Made by a program: the position numbers and the translations under genes
Source of the DNA: Clostridia bacterium
GTDB taxonomy: Bacteria > Bacillota > Clostridia > Christensenellales > Aristaeellaceae
Length of the DNA stretch: 64,000 nucleotides
Direction: 5' to 3'
NCBI GenBank assembly: GCA_017395685.1
Contig: JAFQOD010000044.1
Span: 21,161 to 85,160 of the forward strand
Notes under the pieces: model-generated
Told to the model about the DNA's origin: nothing
What the model saw: the letters and a program-made list of their open reading frames with translations, nothing else
Database searches by the model: none
Shown here: positions 27,884-39,787 of the stretch, one piece after another
Position numbering within the stretch: position 1 is the first letter of the stretch
How the letters are laid out: every line of letters begins with the position of its first letter

Positions 27884-28897
27884 TCAGCCCTGCTTTCCGC
27901 CGCATTCGGGGCAGAATTTGGCGCTGCGGGGGATTTTCGTTCCGCATTCGCAGCAGAATTTGGTATCGGCAGCGGGGGCAGCCGGCTGCTGGAACTGCTG
28001 GGGCGCAGCCTGCTGGAACTGGGGCTGCTGGGGCTGCATATTCATCATCTGGGCGGCCTGCATGGCCTGGGCCATCATCATGCCCGCGCCCATCCCGGCG
28101 CCCATCCCGGCAGTGCCGCCCTGATTATTGGCGGCCTCCCGCATGGCCTCTGCGGCCTGGAACTGGGTATACCGGTTCAGATCCCCCACCACGCCCATGG
28201 AGGTGCGCCTGTCCATGGCCTTTTCCACTTCTTCGGGCAGGGAGATATTTTCAATCAGGAAGGATTCCAGCTTCAGCCCCAGGCCGGCAATCCGGGGGGC
28301 CAGGGACTGCAGGGCATACTGGGAAAGCTCATCATAATTGGCGGCCAGATCCAGGGCGGGGATTTTGCTCTGGGCGATGGCGTCGGAAAGGCCGGAAACC
28401 AGAGTACGCTTGATCTGGCCGGTAACCCCATCCACGCTCATGTAGGCGGCGGTGCCGAATACTTCCTTAAGGAAGGCCACAGGATCGGCCACCCGGAAGG
28501 AATAGATGCCAAACGCCCGCAGCCGGATCATGCCGAATTCCGCATCCCGCATCATCACAGGGTTGGAAGTGCCCCATTTCTGATCCAGGAACTGCTTGGT
28601 ATTGATGAAATAAACCTCTGCCTTGAAGGGGGAATTGAAGCCGTATTTCCAGGATTTCAGCGCCGTCATTACCGGCATATTCTGGGTGGAAAGCTCATAC
28701 CGGCCGGGGCCGAACACATCGGCGATCTGGCCCTCATTGACCATCACCGCCACCTGGCTTTCCCGAACGGTCAGCTGGGCGCCCATCATGATTTCCTTGC
28801 CGTTATGGTCATAACGGTGCACCATGGTATCATTGGTGGAATCGGTCCATTCGATCACGTCGATCAACTGATTGGTAAAAATGGAAAAGATGCCCAT
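27884..28897 (-). CDS. SPFH-domain protein with C-terminal zinc ribbon (YdjI-like)
   Basis: 337 residues. An SPFH/prohibitin-like domain of the virion core protein/YdjI type covers about 20-240 (GQIADVFGPGRYELSTQNMPV; FLKEVFG). A Gly/Met/Gln-rich linker (about 255-310) leads to a zinc ribbon CCECGTKIPRSAKFCPECGG at about 314-333. Such proteins form membrane-associated scaffolds. YdjI in Bacillus works with phage-shock-like partners. It is 24 bases downstream of the pseudo-receiver gene on the same strand, so probably the second gene of a two-gene operon. Confidence 0.85.
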   Translation of the reverse strand: MGIFSIFTNQLIDVIEWTDSTNDTMVHRYDHNGKEIMMGAQLTVRESQVAVMVNEGQIADVFGPGRYELSTQNMPVMTALKSWKYGFNSPFKAEVYFINTKQFLDQKWGTSNPVMMRDAEFGMIRLRAFGIYSFRVADPVAFLKEVFGTAAYMSVDGVTGQIKRTLVSGLSDAIAQSKIPALDLAANYDELSQYALQSLAPRIAGLGLKLESFLIENISLPEEVEKAMDRRTSMGVVGDLNRYTQFQAAEAMREAANNQGGTAGMGAGMGAGMMMAQAMQAAQMMNMQPQQPQFQQAAPQQFQQPAAPAADTKFCCECGTKIPRSAKFCPECGGKQG

Positions 28898-28921
28898 CTG
28901 ATTGCCTCCTTATCATTCACG

Positions 28922-29722
28922 TCAGGCCGGGGTAAGCAGCCCCTGCATTCCATCCAGCCATACAGACTGGATCACATTCATATCCAGATCCAGGTATTCC
29001 TTGATCTTGAGGATGGATTCATTCACATGCTCATCCGCCCTTTCCCCAAAGGACTGGGGCTCCTCCGCCTCTTCGCTCTGCATGGGGATGCAGGCCAGGC
29101 GGATATGCCGGGGGGAAAGCACCGCCACCGCATAATAGATGCCGTCCACATACCGGCCGAAGAAATTATTGCGCAGTGCGCTCTCCAGCCGCTGCTGGGC
29201 ATGATGATGCTCGGATAAATATACCTCGCCCTGGGGCATATCAATATCATAGAGCAGGCAGGCCCCCCGGGCATTGAGCCGGGAGCGGATCAGCTGCAGT
29301 TCCCGCTCCAGATAATCGGGATCATGCAGCCCGCCGGAAAGCAATTGATGCATCAGATCATCCCGCTGCATGGTGAGCATGGCATCCTCATCATAATAAT
29401 CATCCGCAAAATCGGAATGCAGCCTGTCCAGCAGCATCCGGGTTTCATTGAGGATGGTTTTCTGCATATTTTCATCCGCCGTCACCTGAAAAATAGGCAG
29501 GCTGGGGCGCCCGTAACGCAGGAAACGGCAAAGGGGAATGGCGTCACATTTGGGCAGATGATAGCCCACTGCATCCACCGCCTTGGAATTCAGCCATTCG
29601 ATGGCCTCCTGGGGGGAAGCAGTGATCATGGGCGGCCGGCAATTGAGCCGCTGCCAGTCAATATGATTTTGAAACAGCTCCTGGATATCCTTCTGGTCCG
29701 TTACCAGCAAAAGCTTGTACAT
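28922..29722 (-). CDS. Degenerate YesN-type receiver protein without DNA-binding domain
   Basis: 266 residues from MYKLLLVTDQ. GGAGG lies 6 bases upstream of this ATG. Residues 1-110 follow the pattern of YesN/AraC-type response regulators (MYKVLLVDDE..., IDW, LxxLR), but the acidic pair is TD in place of DD, and the phospho-acceptor segment reads VDAVGYHLP without an Asp at the expected place. The rest (about 130-255) resembles the middle domain of YesN-like regulators (RLNARGACLLYDIDMP). The usual C-terminal AraC HTH is missing. It is therefore probably a non-phosphorylated, non-DNA-binding partner protein. Function is unknown. Confidence 0.7.
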   Translation of the reverse strand: MYKLLLVTDQKDIQELFQNHIDWQRLNCRPPMITASPQEAIEWLNSKAVDAVGYHLPKCDAIPLCRFLRYGRPSLPIFQVTADENMQKTILNETRMLLDRLHSDFADDYYDEDAMLTMQRDDLMHQLLSGGLHDPDYLERELQLIRSRLNARGACLLYDIDMPQGEVYLSEHHHAQQRLESALRNNFFGRYVDGIYYAVAVLSPRHIRLACIPMQSEEAEEPQSFGERADEHVNESILKIKEYLDLDMNVIQSVWLDGMQGLLTPA

Positions 29723-29802
29723 GCGCATCCTCCGGTATCCAATAAAATCGGCGGCCCGGCCATGCCTGATCCGGAAAATCGGCGGCCAATTCGCCAATCA
29801 TT

Positions 29803-29831
29803 ATTATAGCACAAAGCACATATGGTTTCAA
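29803..29831 (-). promoter_or_regulatory. Promoter of the pseudo-receiver/SPFH operon
   Basis: On the minus strand TTGAAA, 17 bases and a perfect TATAAT with a TG extension, 81 bases before the start codon. Confidence 0.75.
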
Positions 29832-29962
29832 TGGAATTTTCCGCCGTTATGCCGATATTGCAAATTTCGTGTCATTTTTATGCCGCCATGCCGTCCCGGG
29901 AAGAAAAAACGAATAAAATCGGCCATTTTCCCCGTTTCATTCGGCAATAGCAAAATCTTTCC

Positions 29963-29991
29963 TTGACCAATCCGGCGGAAATGGCTATAAT
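29963..29991 (+). promoter_or_regulatory. Promoter of glycyl-tRNA synthetase
   Basis: TTGACC, 17 bases and TATAAT. Only about 30 bases separate the transcription start from the gene, so no T-box fits here, unlike metG. Confidence 0.85.
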
Positions 29992-30027
29992 GAAACGAAT
30001 ACTTCAAGGAAAGAGAGTGTGTTAGCG

Positions 30028-31413
30028 ATGGCACAGCTTACCATGGATAAACTCAAGGCCCTCTGCCAGAACCGGGGCTTCATTTTTGCCGGCAGCGAAA
30101 TTTACGGCGGCCTGGCCAATACCTGGGATTTCGGCCCCCTGGGCGTGGAATTCAAAAATAATATCAAAAAGGCCTGGTGGCAGAAATTCGTTCAGGAAAG
30201 CAAATATAATACCGGCCTGGATTGCGGCATTCTGATGAACCGGGAAGTATGGGTCGCCTCCGGCCACGTGGGCGGCTTCAATGATCCCCTGATGGATTGC
30301 AAGGCCTGCAAGGCCCGCTTCCGTGCGGATAAACTGATCGAAGATTTCACCAATGGCGCCGAAACCGGCGACGGCTGGAAGAATGAAGAGCTGGAAGCCT
30401 ACATCAACGAGCATGATATCGTCTGCCCCGTCTGCGGCAAGAAGGATTTCACCGGCATCCGCCAGTTCAATCTGATGTTCAAAACCCATCTGGGCGTCAA
30501 TGAAGCCTCCGCTTCCGAGGTGCTGCTGCGCCCCGAAACCGCCCAGGGCATTTTCGTCAATTTCCTCAACGCCATGCGCACCACCCGCAAGAAGCTGCCC
30601 GCCGGCATCTGCCAGATCGGTAAATCCTTCCGTAACGAAATCACCCCCGGCAACTTCATCTTCCGCGTGCTGGAATTTGAACAGATGGAGCTGGAATTCT
30701 TCTGCAAGCCCGGCGAGGATCTGGAATGGTTCAATTACTGGCGCTCCTTCTGCAAAAACTGGCTGCTGAACCTGGGCATCAAGGAAGATTGCCTGCGCCT
30801 GAGGGATCATGAGCCTGAAAAGCTGGCCTTCTATTCCAAGGCGACCACCGACTTTGAATATCTCTTCCCCTTCGGCTGGGGCGAGCTTTGGGGCATTGCC
30901 GATCGCACCGATTATGACCTGAAGCAGCATATGGATCATTCCGGCAAATCCATGGAATACCTGGATCCCGTCACCAACGAAAAATTCATCCCCTACTGCG
31001 TGGAGCCCTCCGTGGGCGTGGAACGCCTTGTGCTGGCCTTCCTGTGCAATGCTTACGAAGAAGAAATGCTGGATGAAGCAAAGAATGATGTGCGCACCGT
31101 GCTGCATCTCCATCCCGCTCTTGCCCCCTTCAAGGCTGCAGTGCTGCCCCTGCAGAAGAATAAGCTGGGCGGCCTGGCCTCCGAAATCTATGAGGATCTG
31201 GCCAAGTATTTCCGGGTGGATTACGATGAAACCGGCTCCATCGGCAAGCGCTACCGCCGTCAGGATGAGGTAGGCACCCCCATCTGCATCACCGTGGACT
31301 TCGAAACCGAAGAAACCGGCACCGTCACCGTCCGTGACCGCGATACCATGGAACAAAAGCGCATCGCCATCGCTGATCTGAAGAGCTACATCGAAGAAAT
31401 GCAGCGGTTCTAA
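30028..31413 (+). CDS. glyS: Glycine--tRNA ligase, single-chain alpha2 type
   Basis: 461 residues from [15 protein letters not shown] is 8 bases before an in-frame GTG at 30019, so a start 3 codons earlier is also possible. It is the eukaryote/archaea-like single-chain class II enzyme (often glyQS), not the alpha2beta2 form. Motif 2 is near [25 protein letters not shown], motif 3 has [14 protein letters not shown], and the C-terminal anticodon-binding domain ends in the 370-461 region. A zinc-like insertion has [10 protein letters not shown] and CPVCGKKD. It charges tRNA-Gly. Confidence 0.97.
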   Translation: MAQLTMDKLKALCQNRGFIFAGSEIYGGLANTWDFGPLGVEFKNNIKKAWWQKFVQESKYNTGLDCGILMNREVWVASGHVGGFNDPLMDCKACKARFRADKLIEDFTNGAETGDGWKNEELEAYINEHDIVCPVCGKKDFTGIRQFNLMFKTHLGVNEASASEVLLRPETAQGIFVNFLNAMRTTRKKLPAGICQIGKSFRNEITPGNFIFRVLEFEQMELEFFCKPGEDLEWFNYWRSFCKNWLLNLGIKEDCLRLRDHEPEKLAFYSKATTDFEYLFPFGWGELWGIADRTDYDLKQHMDHSGKSMEYLDPVTNEKFIPYCVEPSVGVERLVLAFLCNAYEEEMLDEAKNDVRTVLHLHPALAPFKAAVLPLQKNKLGGLASEIYEDLAKYFRVDYDETGSIGKRYRRQDEVGTPICITVDFETEETGTVTVRDRDTMEQKRIAIADLKSYIEEMQRF

Positions 31414-31439
31414 ACGAGGCAGGGGCTACGGCCTCCGGC

Positions 31440-31860
31440 GGGCAGGGGGATGATCCCCCTGCACCCCGCACCTCACGATTTTACTGATACTTGTTCCAAT
31501 CATCTTGTGTGCGTGTGCCGCACAGCGAAAAATCAAAGGCTTCCCTTTAACGGGGAGCCTTTTTTGTTTGCGTGTGCTGCTGAGGGAACGAATCGTGTGC
31601 ATCTTCCACGGGCAGGGCGGCATTCTGCCGCCCCCCGGATGCGCAGCATCCGGGAAAATGAAAAAACGCCGGAGGAGAAAGCTCGCTTTCTCCCACGGTG
31701 TTTTTCATTTTCGCTTAGCCCGTGGAAGCAGAAAATATCTTCTTGCCTCACCGGCAAATTGTTTGCAGATCAGTCTTCAAATATCCGGGAAATGGGTCCA
31801 GGGGCCATGCCCCTGGTGCGGGGGTACGGGGGCCGCAGAGGACCCTGCCCCATACATTCA
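31440..31860. repeat. Cluster of hairpins between glyS and nifJ
   Basis: Several strong stem-loops without a gene: GCAGGGGGAT-G-ATCCCCCTGC near 31446-31466, related to the one at 5917; GGAGAAAG-CTCG-CTTTCTCC near 31673-31692 inside a larger GAAAAA...TTTTTC stem; and CCAGGGGC-CAT-GCCCCTGG at about 31799-31817. No coding sequence in 31414-31953 is supported. Confidence 0.65.
31535..31566 (+). terminator. Probable glyS terminator
   Basis: AAGGCTTCCC / GGGGAGCCTT hairpin followed by six T, about 120 bases after the glyS stop. Confidence 0.65.
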
Positions 31861-31864
31861 CCGG

Positions 31865-31903
31865 CAAAAAAGTATGCCCTGCCGCAATTGCAGCAGGGCA
31901 TAC
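31865..31903 (-). terminator. nifJ terminator
   Basis: GTATGCCCTGC / GCAGGGCATAC stem, with six T following it on the minus strand, about 50 bases beyond the nifJ stop. Confidence 0.9.
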
Positions 31904-31953
31904 GGATTTACTTGGATTGAAAATCAGTTTTCACCGATTTTCCGTCGCCTCAA

Positions 31954-35457
<3,504 letters not shown>

Positions 35458-35528
35458 GGGGATTGCCTCCTTTTAGCTTATATGAGAGCGGGGAATATGA
35501 AAAAATTCCCGGTCTTCTCCAAATCAAT

Positions 35529-35558
35529 ATTATACGGCCATTTATACGTTTCTGTCAA
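35529..35558 (-). promoter_or_regulatory. Promoter of nifJ
   Basis: On the minus strand a perfect TTGACA, 18 bases and a perfect TATAAT, about 70 bases before the start. A GGGAAT/ATTCCC hairpin lies in the leader (35491-35512). Confidence 0.85.
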
Positions 35559-35627
35559 GCAAGGTACAGGAAAAAGCCCCTTTTTTCCCCAGGATTTTTG
35601 CCGGATTTCCCATCATTCAGGAGCAAA

Positions 35628-36557
35628 TCATTCCAGCGCATCCAGCACGCAATCGATATTTTCATCGGAATATTCCATTTCCCCGGAATAGAGCCGGCAG
35701 AATTCCACCAGCCGGGAAAAATCCATTTCTCCCTGTGCGGCATGCCGGGCGCACAGCGCCCCGATCAATTGCAGCATCAGCAGGCAATAGCGGATGCGGC
35801 CCTCCTCCCTTCCGTCCCAGAGGGCGCCGGGCAAATGCCGGTAAAAAAGATAGCTCAGCAATTGCTCCAGGGGAATTTCCAGCCATTCCGGCAGGGCCGC
35901 CCCCTGCCAGTCCCGGGGATGCCGCTGCAGATCGGAAAGCAGATCGGGCCATGCATCCTCCATATGCTCCAGCCCCATCAGCAGGGGCAGATAATCCCAA
36001 AGATGATCCTGCTCCTCTTCCGGGATGATCCGATTCACCCTTTGGAAAAGGGGCAGATCCCGCCGCTGGATGAGGGCAATCATCTCCCCCCGCCAGCAAA
36101 GAAAATCCCTTTCCTCCTCTGTCAGATCCTCCTTTGTTTCTTCCCCTTCAAAAAGATGCCAGGCAGCGGGTGCCTGCCGGGAAAGCAGCATCCTCCCCGC
36201 CCCTTCGCAGCACAGCCCCAGCCCCATTTCCACCCGGCCGGAATAGAAATTGCGGTACCGGGGATGATCGGCGCAGATCTGGCACAGCAGTCCTTCGCCC
36301 CCCTCCAGGATCATATCGCACAATCCGTCTTCACGCAGGAAAGGGCAGCGATCCCCTGCCTGCAGCCGGAAGCAGGGATTTTCCCCATCGGTATCGATGC
36401 TTTTCCGGATTCTCTCCCCCAGCGGCCCTTCCAGGGCCTGATAAACCTGAAGGGAAGAATCGTCTATATCAATTTCCCATCCCTTGCAGCAGGAATGCCG
36501 GCATGCCCCCATCAGACAGGAAAATTGCTCGTATCCATCGGGCACATAAACATTCAT
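35628..36557 (-). CDS. FliB-like (flagellin lysine N-methylase family) protein
   Basis: 309 residues from MNVYVPDGYEQF. AGGAGGG precedes this ATG. The N-terminal third is cysteine-rich (C14, C19, C23, C24, C62, C71, C80, C92, C95, C116, C117), with the CxxxCCxGW and CPFLREDGLC motifs of the family named after Salmonella FliB. A metal or Fe-S cofactor is likely. No flagellar gene is in the window, and many non-flagellated Clostridia carry such proteins, so the flagellin role is unproven here. Confidence 0.8.
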   Translation of the reverse strand: MNVYVPDGYEQFSCLMGACRHSCCKGWEIDIDDSSLQVYQALEGPLGERIRKSIDTDGENPCFRLQAGDRCPFLREDGLCDMILEGGEGLLCQICADHPRYRNFYSGRVEMGLGLCCEGAGRMLLSRQAPAAWHLFEGEETKEDLTEEERDFLCWRGEMIALIQRRDLPLFQRVNRIIPEEEQDHLWDYLPLLMGLEHMEDAWPDLLSDLQRHPRDWQGAALPEWLEIPLEQLLSYLFYRHLPGALWDGREEGRIRYCLLMLQLIGALCARHAAQGEMDFSRLVEFCRLYSGEMEYSDENIDCVLDALE

Positions 36558-36578
36558 GGGCGCACCCTCCTTTTCTCT

Positions 36579-36606
36579 ATTGTAACATAAAACCAAGGAT
36601 GCGCAA
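36579..36606 (-). promoter_or_regulatory. Promoter of the FliB-like gene
   Basis: On the minus strand TTGCGC, 16 bases and TACAAT, 22 bases upstream of the start. Confidence 0.5.
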
Positions 36607-36637
36607 TGCCGGAAATGAAGGGGACGACAGATGCAAA

Positions 36638-37135
36638 TCAAAAAACCTCCCATGTGAAAGGGAGGCTTTTGGCAGCTTGTTCTAACAGTCAAGCAACAGC
36701 TTCAACCGTAGGGGCGACCCTTGCGGTCGCCCGCCAGGAACGATTGAACATGGATATGAAATCATTGATGAAACAATTTCCATGCATATCATTACGGGCG
36801 GCCGCAAGGGCCGCCCCTACAGTGTATCATATTTTTTTGATCATCCATGTTTGTTGTATTGTCCCATCCGATTGCAACGAATACGGCCAACTCAAGCCTC
36901 CCTTGTCAAAGGGAGGGGGACCGCGATAGCGGTGGAGGGATTGCGTTCCCTGAGATATGGAGGCAGCAATCCCTCCGGCACTTCGTGCCACCTCCCTTTC
37001 ACAAGGGAGGCATTCATCCCTCCAGCCTTTCAGGCCACCTCCCTTTCACAAGGGAGGCAACAATCCCTCCGGCCTTTCAGGCCACCTCCCTTTCACAAGG
37101 GAGGCTTAAGGCTTCCCCTCAAGGGGAAGGCATTC
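36638..37135. repeat. Hairpin-repeat island B
   Basis: This 500-base stretch holds, in order: a CCTCCC..GGGAGG hairpin, GGGGCGACC / GGTCGCCC (36712-36740), GGGCGGCC / GGCCGCCC (36798-36822), a linker (ACAGTGTATCAT ... GATTGCAACGAATACGGCC) that recurs at 43.6 and 49.9 kb, then ACCGC-GATA-GCGGT and several CTCCCTTTCACAAGGGAG units with variable cores. The end abuts the DUF4353 stop. Nothing coding is supported. Confidence 0.85.
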
Positions 37136-37143
37136 ATTTCATC

Positions 37144-38787
37144 TTACCGGATCGCCGTCAGATTGGTAAAGCCGGTATTCTCTCTGGAAAGGAAGAAATC
37201 GCCGGTGGCCGTCTCTGCGGAATTTTCCAGGCTGCGGGGACCGCCAAAGCCCCCGAAGCCGCCGCCGAAGCCGCCAAATCCGCCCGGCATCTGCAGCAGC
37301 ATGGGATCCGCATCCCCCAGATACGCTTTGATTTCTTCTTCGGTGAGCAGATCGGTGATGGCAAAGCCGGTGAGCAATTGATTGAGATCCTTGCCCTGCA
37401 GCAATTCATCCAGATCCTTGCCCTTGAGAATTTCATTCAGATCCAGCTGCTGATAAGCCTGCATCAGGGCGTTTATGTCCATGCCGCCCATGCCCCTTCC
37501 GGGATCGCCCATGCCCTGGCCCCCAAATCCCCGGCCGGGATCATCGGGCCCGTTCATGCCATTCATTCCGCCCACAGGCATTTCCATGCCCGGCGCATCC
37601 GGCGCAGGGAAGGCATTGCGCTGCTGGGCGGTGCCGCCGCCGTGGGTCATCTGCACGCCGGGGATATAGGAATCAATCCGGGTATACAGGCCGTTTTCAC
37701 TGATCCCCTCAATTTCGCCCCCCAGATAGACGTGATAGATCCCCTCCTTCAATTCAGGGGAGGAAAAGGCGATATACATATAATCATGGGGGAAATCATA
37801 GGCAAAAACGGGCTTTCCCCCCTGATCGGTGACCACCACCAGATCATTGGTGGGCTCATTGAATTCCAGCATCATGAACAGCTGAGCGGATCCTTCCGCC
37901 TCAATGGGATCATACATATTGCCCGCGCCCACGATCAGGCCGCCGTTTACGGTGCTGCCCATATCGGAATCGATGCCGCTGTCCTGGGAGGAGGGATGGG
38001 CCAGATTGATGATGGTGCCGCCGTTAAAAATGATAAAACCGTTGGAATCGATGCCGTCCCCTTCCCCGCCGGCAAGGGGCTTGACGGAAGAAAAGAGATG
38101 GCCCCCATTCACGGTGAGGGTGCCCACCTGATCCTCTGATACATTGAGGGGATCATCCCCTGCCTGGATATCAAAGACGCCGCCGTTTACGGTCATATGG
38201 CCGTATTTCACCTCAATGCCCTCGTTATCGGCGTCCACGGTAAGCTTGCCGCTGCCTTCAAAGCCCAGGGAGACCAGAGAATCCACCGCCCCGTCAAATT
38301 TCTCATCCGTTTCCAGGATGCGGGCGGTATGGGAGCCGGTCACCTTGTTTTCGCTGCCCTCCGCCAGATGGATGACCGCCCCGTACTGGCCGGGCACCCG
38401 GGGATCATAGGCAGAATGGATCACAATGCCGGGGGCGGTGCGGCAGGTAATTTCCATGTTATCCAGGATCAGCCGCACATGATCATTTTCATCCGCTTTC
38501 ACGGCGATCTGGGCGTCATGGGCGCTGCCGGTGATGCGGTAGGCCCCGTTATCGGTGATGGTGATCACCCGGTTTTCAAGCCCCTGCAGCTGGGGGGCCA
38601 CATCGGGATGCACCTCCGTCTGATAGGAAAGATACACCCTGGCATCCCGATTTCCGGTGATGGGGGCGCCGTCCACCAGGATCTGATCATCGGAAAGGGT
38701 AATCAGCGTTTCCGGGCTGGGCAGGGAAGCGGCGGATGCGCAGCCCATCATCAGGGCGCACAGCAGCAGGGAAAGCAATTTCTTCAT
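37144..38787 (-). CDS. Carbohydrate-binding DUF4353 (Cthe_2159-like) lipoprotein
   Basis: 547 residues from MKKLLSLLLC. The signal peptide ends at C16 (ALMMGC), a plausible lipobox. The central region (about 40-330) is a right-handed beta-helix-like DUF4353 domain, rich in GNGG-type turns (GYTVNGG, ITITDNGAYRITGSAHD, FNGGTIINLAH), as in the cellulose/pectin-binding Cthe_2159. The C-terminal 150 residues are Met/Gly/Pro-rich (GMNGMNGPDDPG), then hold three 9-residue repeats (DLNEILKGK, DLDELLQGK, DLNQLLTGF), then a GFGGFGG tract. It is surface-exposed. The start is supported by an AGAGGA site. Confidence 0.85.
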   Translation of the reverse strand: MKKLLSLLLCALMMGCASAASLPSPETLITLSDDQILVDGAPITGNRDARVYLSYQTEVHPDVAPQLQGLENRVITITDNGAYRITGSAHDAQIAVKADENDHVRLILDNMEITCRTAPGIVIHSAYDPRVPGQYGAVIHLAEGSENKVTGSHTARILETDEKFDGAVDSLVSLGFEGSGKLTVDADNEGIEVKYGHMTVNGGVFDIQAGDDPLNVSEDQVGTLTVNGGHLFSSVKPLAGGEGDGIDSNGFIIFNGGTIINLAHPSSQDSGIDSDMGSTVNGGLIVGAGNMYDPIEAEGSAQLFMMLEFNEPTNDLVVVTDQGGKPVFAYDFPHDYMYIAFSSPELKEGIYHVYLGGEIEGISENGLYTRIDSYIPGVQMTHGGGTAQQRNAFPAPDAPGMEMPVGGMNGMNGPDDPGRGFGGQGMGDPGRGMGGMDINALMQAYQQLDLNEILKGKDLDELLQGKDLNQLLTGFAITDLLTEEEIKAYLGDADPMLLQMPGGFGGFGGGFGGFGGPRSLENSAETATGDFFLSRENTGFTNLTAIR

Positions 38788-38907
38788 ACAGGCACATCCT
38801 CTCTTTGATTGGGGGAGTATGAATATCATTTTAATTGCAAATTGTGATGAAACTGTGACCGGATTATGAATTTGCATTTTCCCTTTCCCACAGCGGCAGA
38901 TTTATGA

Positions 38908-38913
38908 TATAAT
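38908..38913 (+). promoter_or_regulatory. -10 for the HTH membrane protein gene
   Basis: Perfect TATAAT 31 bases before the start, with a weak -35. It lies between divergent genes. Confidence 0.5.
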
Positions 38914-38943
38914 CAATCATCATGAAAAAGGGGGCGGCAGCAA

Positions 38944-39567
38944 ATGGATCTGAGGGAATACGGCGCCTATCTGCGTTCACAGCGAATCGGCCAGGGAAAG
39001 GGCAAGGAAGAGGTGGCCCGGGCCATGCAGATTCCGGTGGCACTGCTGGAAAGCTGGGAGGATGGGCGGCAGCTTCCCACCCTGGAGCAATTGCAGGTAT
39101 TATCCGCCGCCCTGGAGCTGCCCTTTGATCAGGTATATCCCGATTCCGCCCCCAGGCACCGGCAGGGCATGCCCCCCGGCCGCATCGCCCTGATCATTGC
39201 CGGGGCCATTTTTGCCCTGGCCATGACCATCTGGTCCGTCCGATCCACCTATCAGATGACCGGCTCCATGGAAGAAAGGGCCGCCACCCTGATGGAGGAA
39301 ATGATGGCCGCCTCCATGCGCCAGGAGGAGGCCCAGCTGGCCCTTTCCCACATCGCAGAAAGCGCCTTTTTTCAGCAGCTGGGGCTGGAAAAGGATCAAT
39401 TGACCCTTACAAATTTTGATAATCATTATGCCTATACCCAAGAGGGGCTGACGCTGGAAACGGAAATGGCCTTCTCCGCCGGGGATTATTCCTTCCAGGT
39501 GACCTGCCGTCAGATGGACGGGGAATGGCAGGTGACGGAGGCCTCCGCCACCGTGCCCCTGGAATAA
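38944..39567 (+). CDS. Membrane-anchored XRE-type HTH protein
   Basis: 207 residues. Residues 1-66 are an XRE/Cro helix-turn-helix (YGAYLRSQRIGQGKGKEEVARAM; VALLESWEDGRQLPTLEQL). A transmembrane segment follows at about 80-98, and the rest (about 105-207) is outside or lumenal, with a beta-strand-rich ending that resembles small DUF4829/NTF2-like domains. Function is unknown. It is divergent from the DUF4353 lipoprotein gene with a 156-base gap, which suggests a sensor relation, though this is inference. The ribosome-binding site is an atypical GGGGG. Confidence 0.75.
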   Translation: MDLREYGAYLRSQRIGQGKGKEEVARAMQIPVALLESWEDGRQLPTLEQLQVLSAALELPFDQVYPDSAPRHRQGMPPGRIALIIAGAIFALAMTIWSVRSTYQMTGSMEERAATLMEEMMAASMRQEEAQLALSHIAESAFFQQLGLEKDQLTLTNFDNHYAYTQEGLTLETEMAFSAGDYSFQVTCRQMDGEWQVTEASATVPLE

Positions 39568-39667
39568 AACAAATCAGAAAGCCCCTTTGCTGGAAGATTG
39601 TTTCCGGGGCCCGCCTCATCCGGCCCTACGGGCCACCTTCCCCTCAAGGGGAAAGCTTTATACAAGA

Positions 39668-39703
39668 AACCGCAAGCCCCGGTGGGCTTGCGGTTCTGTT
39701 TTT
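39668..39703 (+). terminator. Terminator of the HTH gene
   Basis: AACCGCAAGCCC / GGGCTTGCGGTT hairpin, then CTG and five T. A repeat hairpin (CTTCCCCTCAAGGGGAAAG) lies just upstream at 39640-39658. Confidence 0.8.
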
Positions 39704-39787
39704 CATCTGCGTTTGCTGCAACAGGCGGGCGCTTACCGGTATAGCCCCTGATTTACAGCCATATCGCCCTGATTTGCCGGGCTTTTT

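Noticed and set aside
29986..30030. T-box before glyS
   Set aside because: Only about 30 transcribed bases precede the gene, too short for a T-box.
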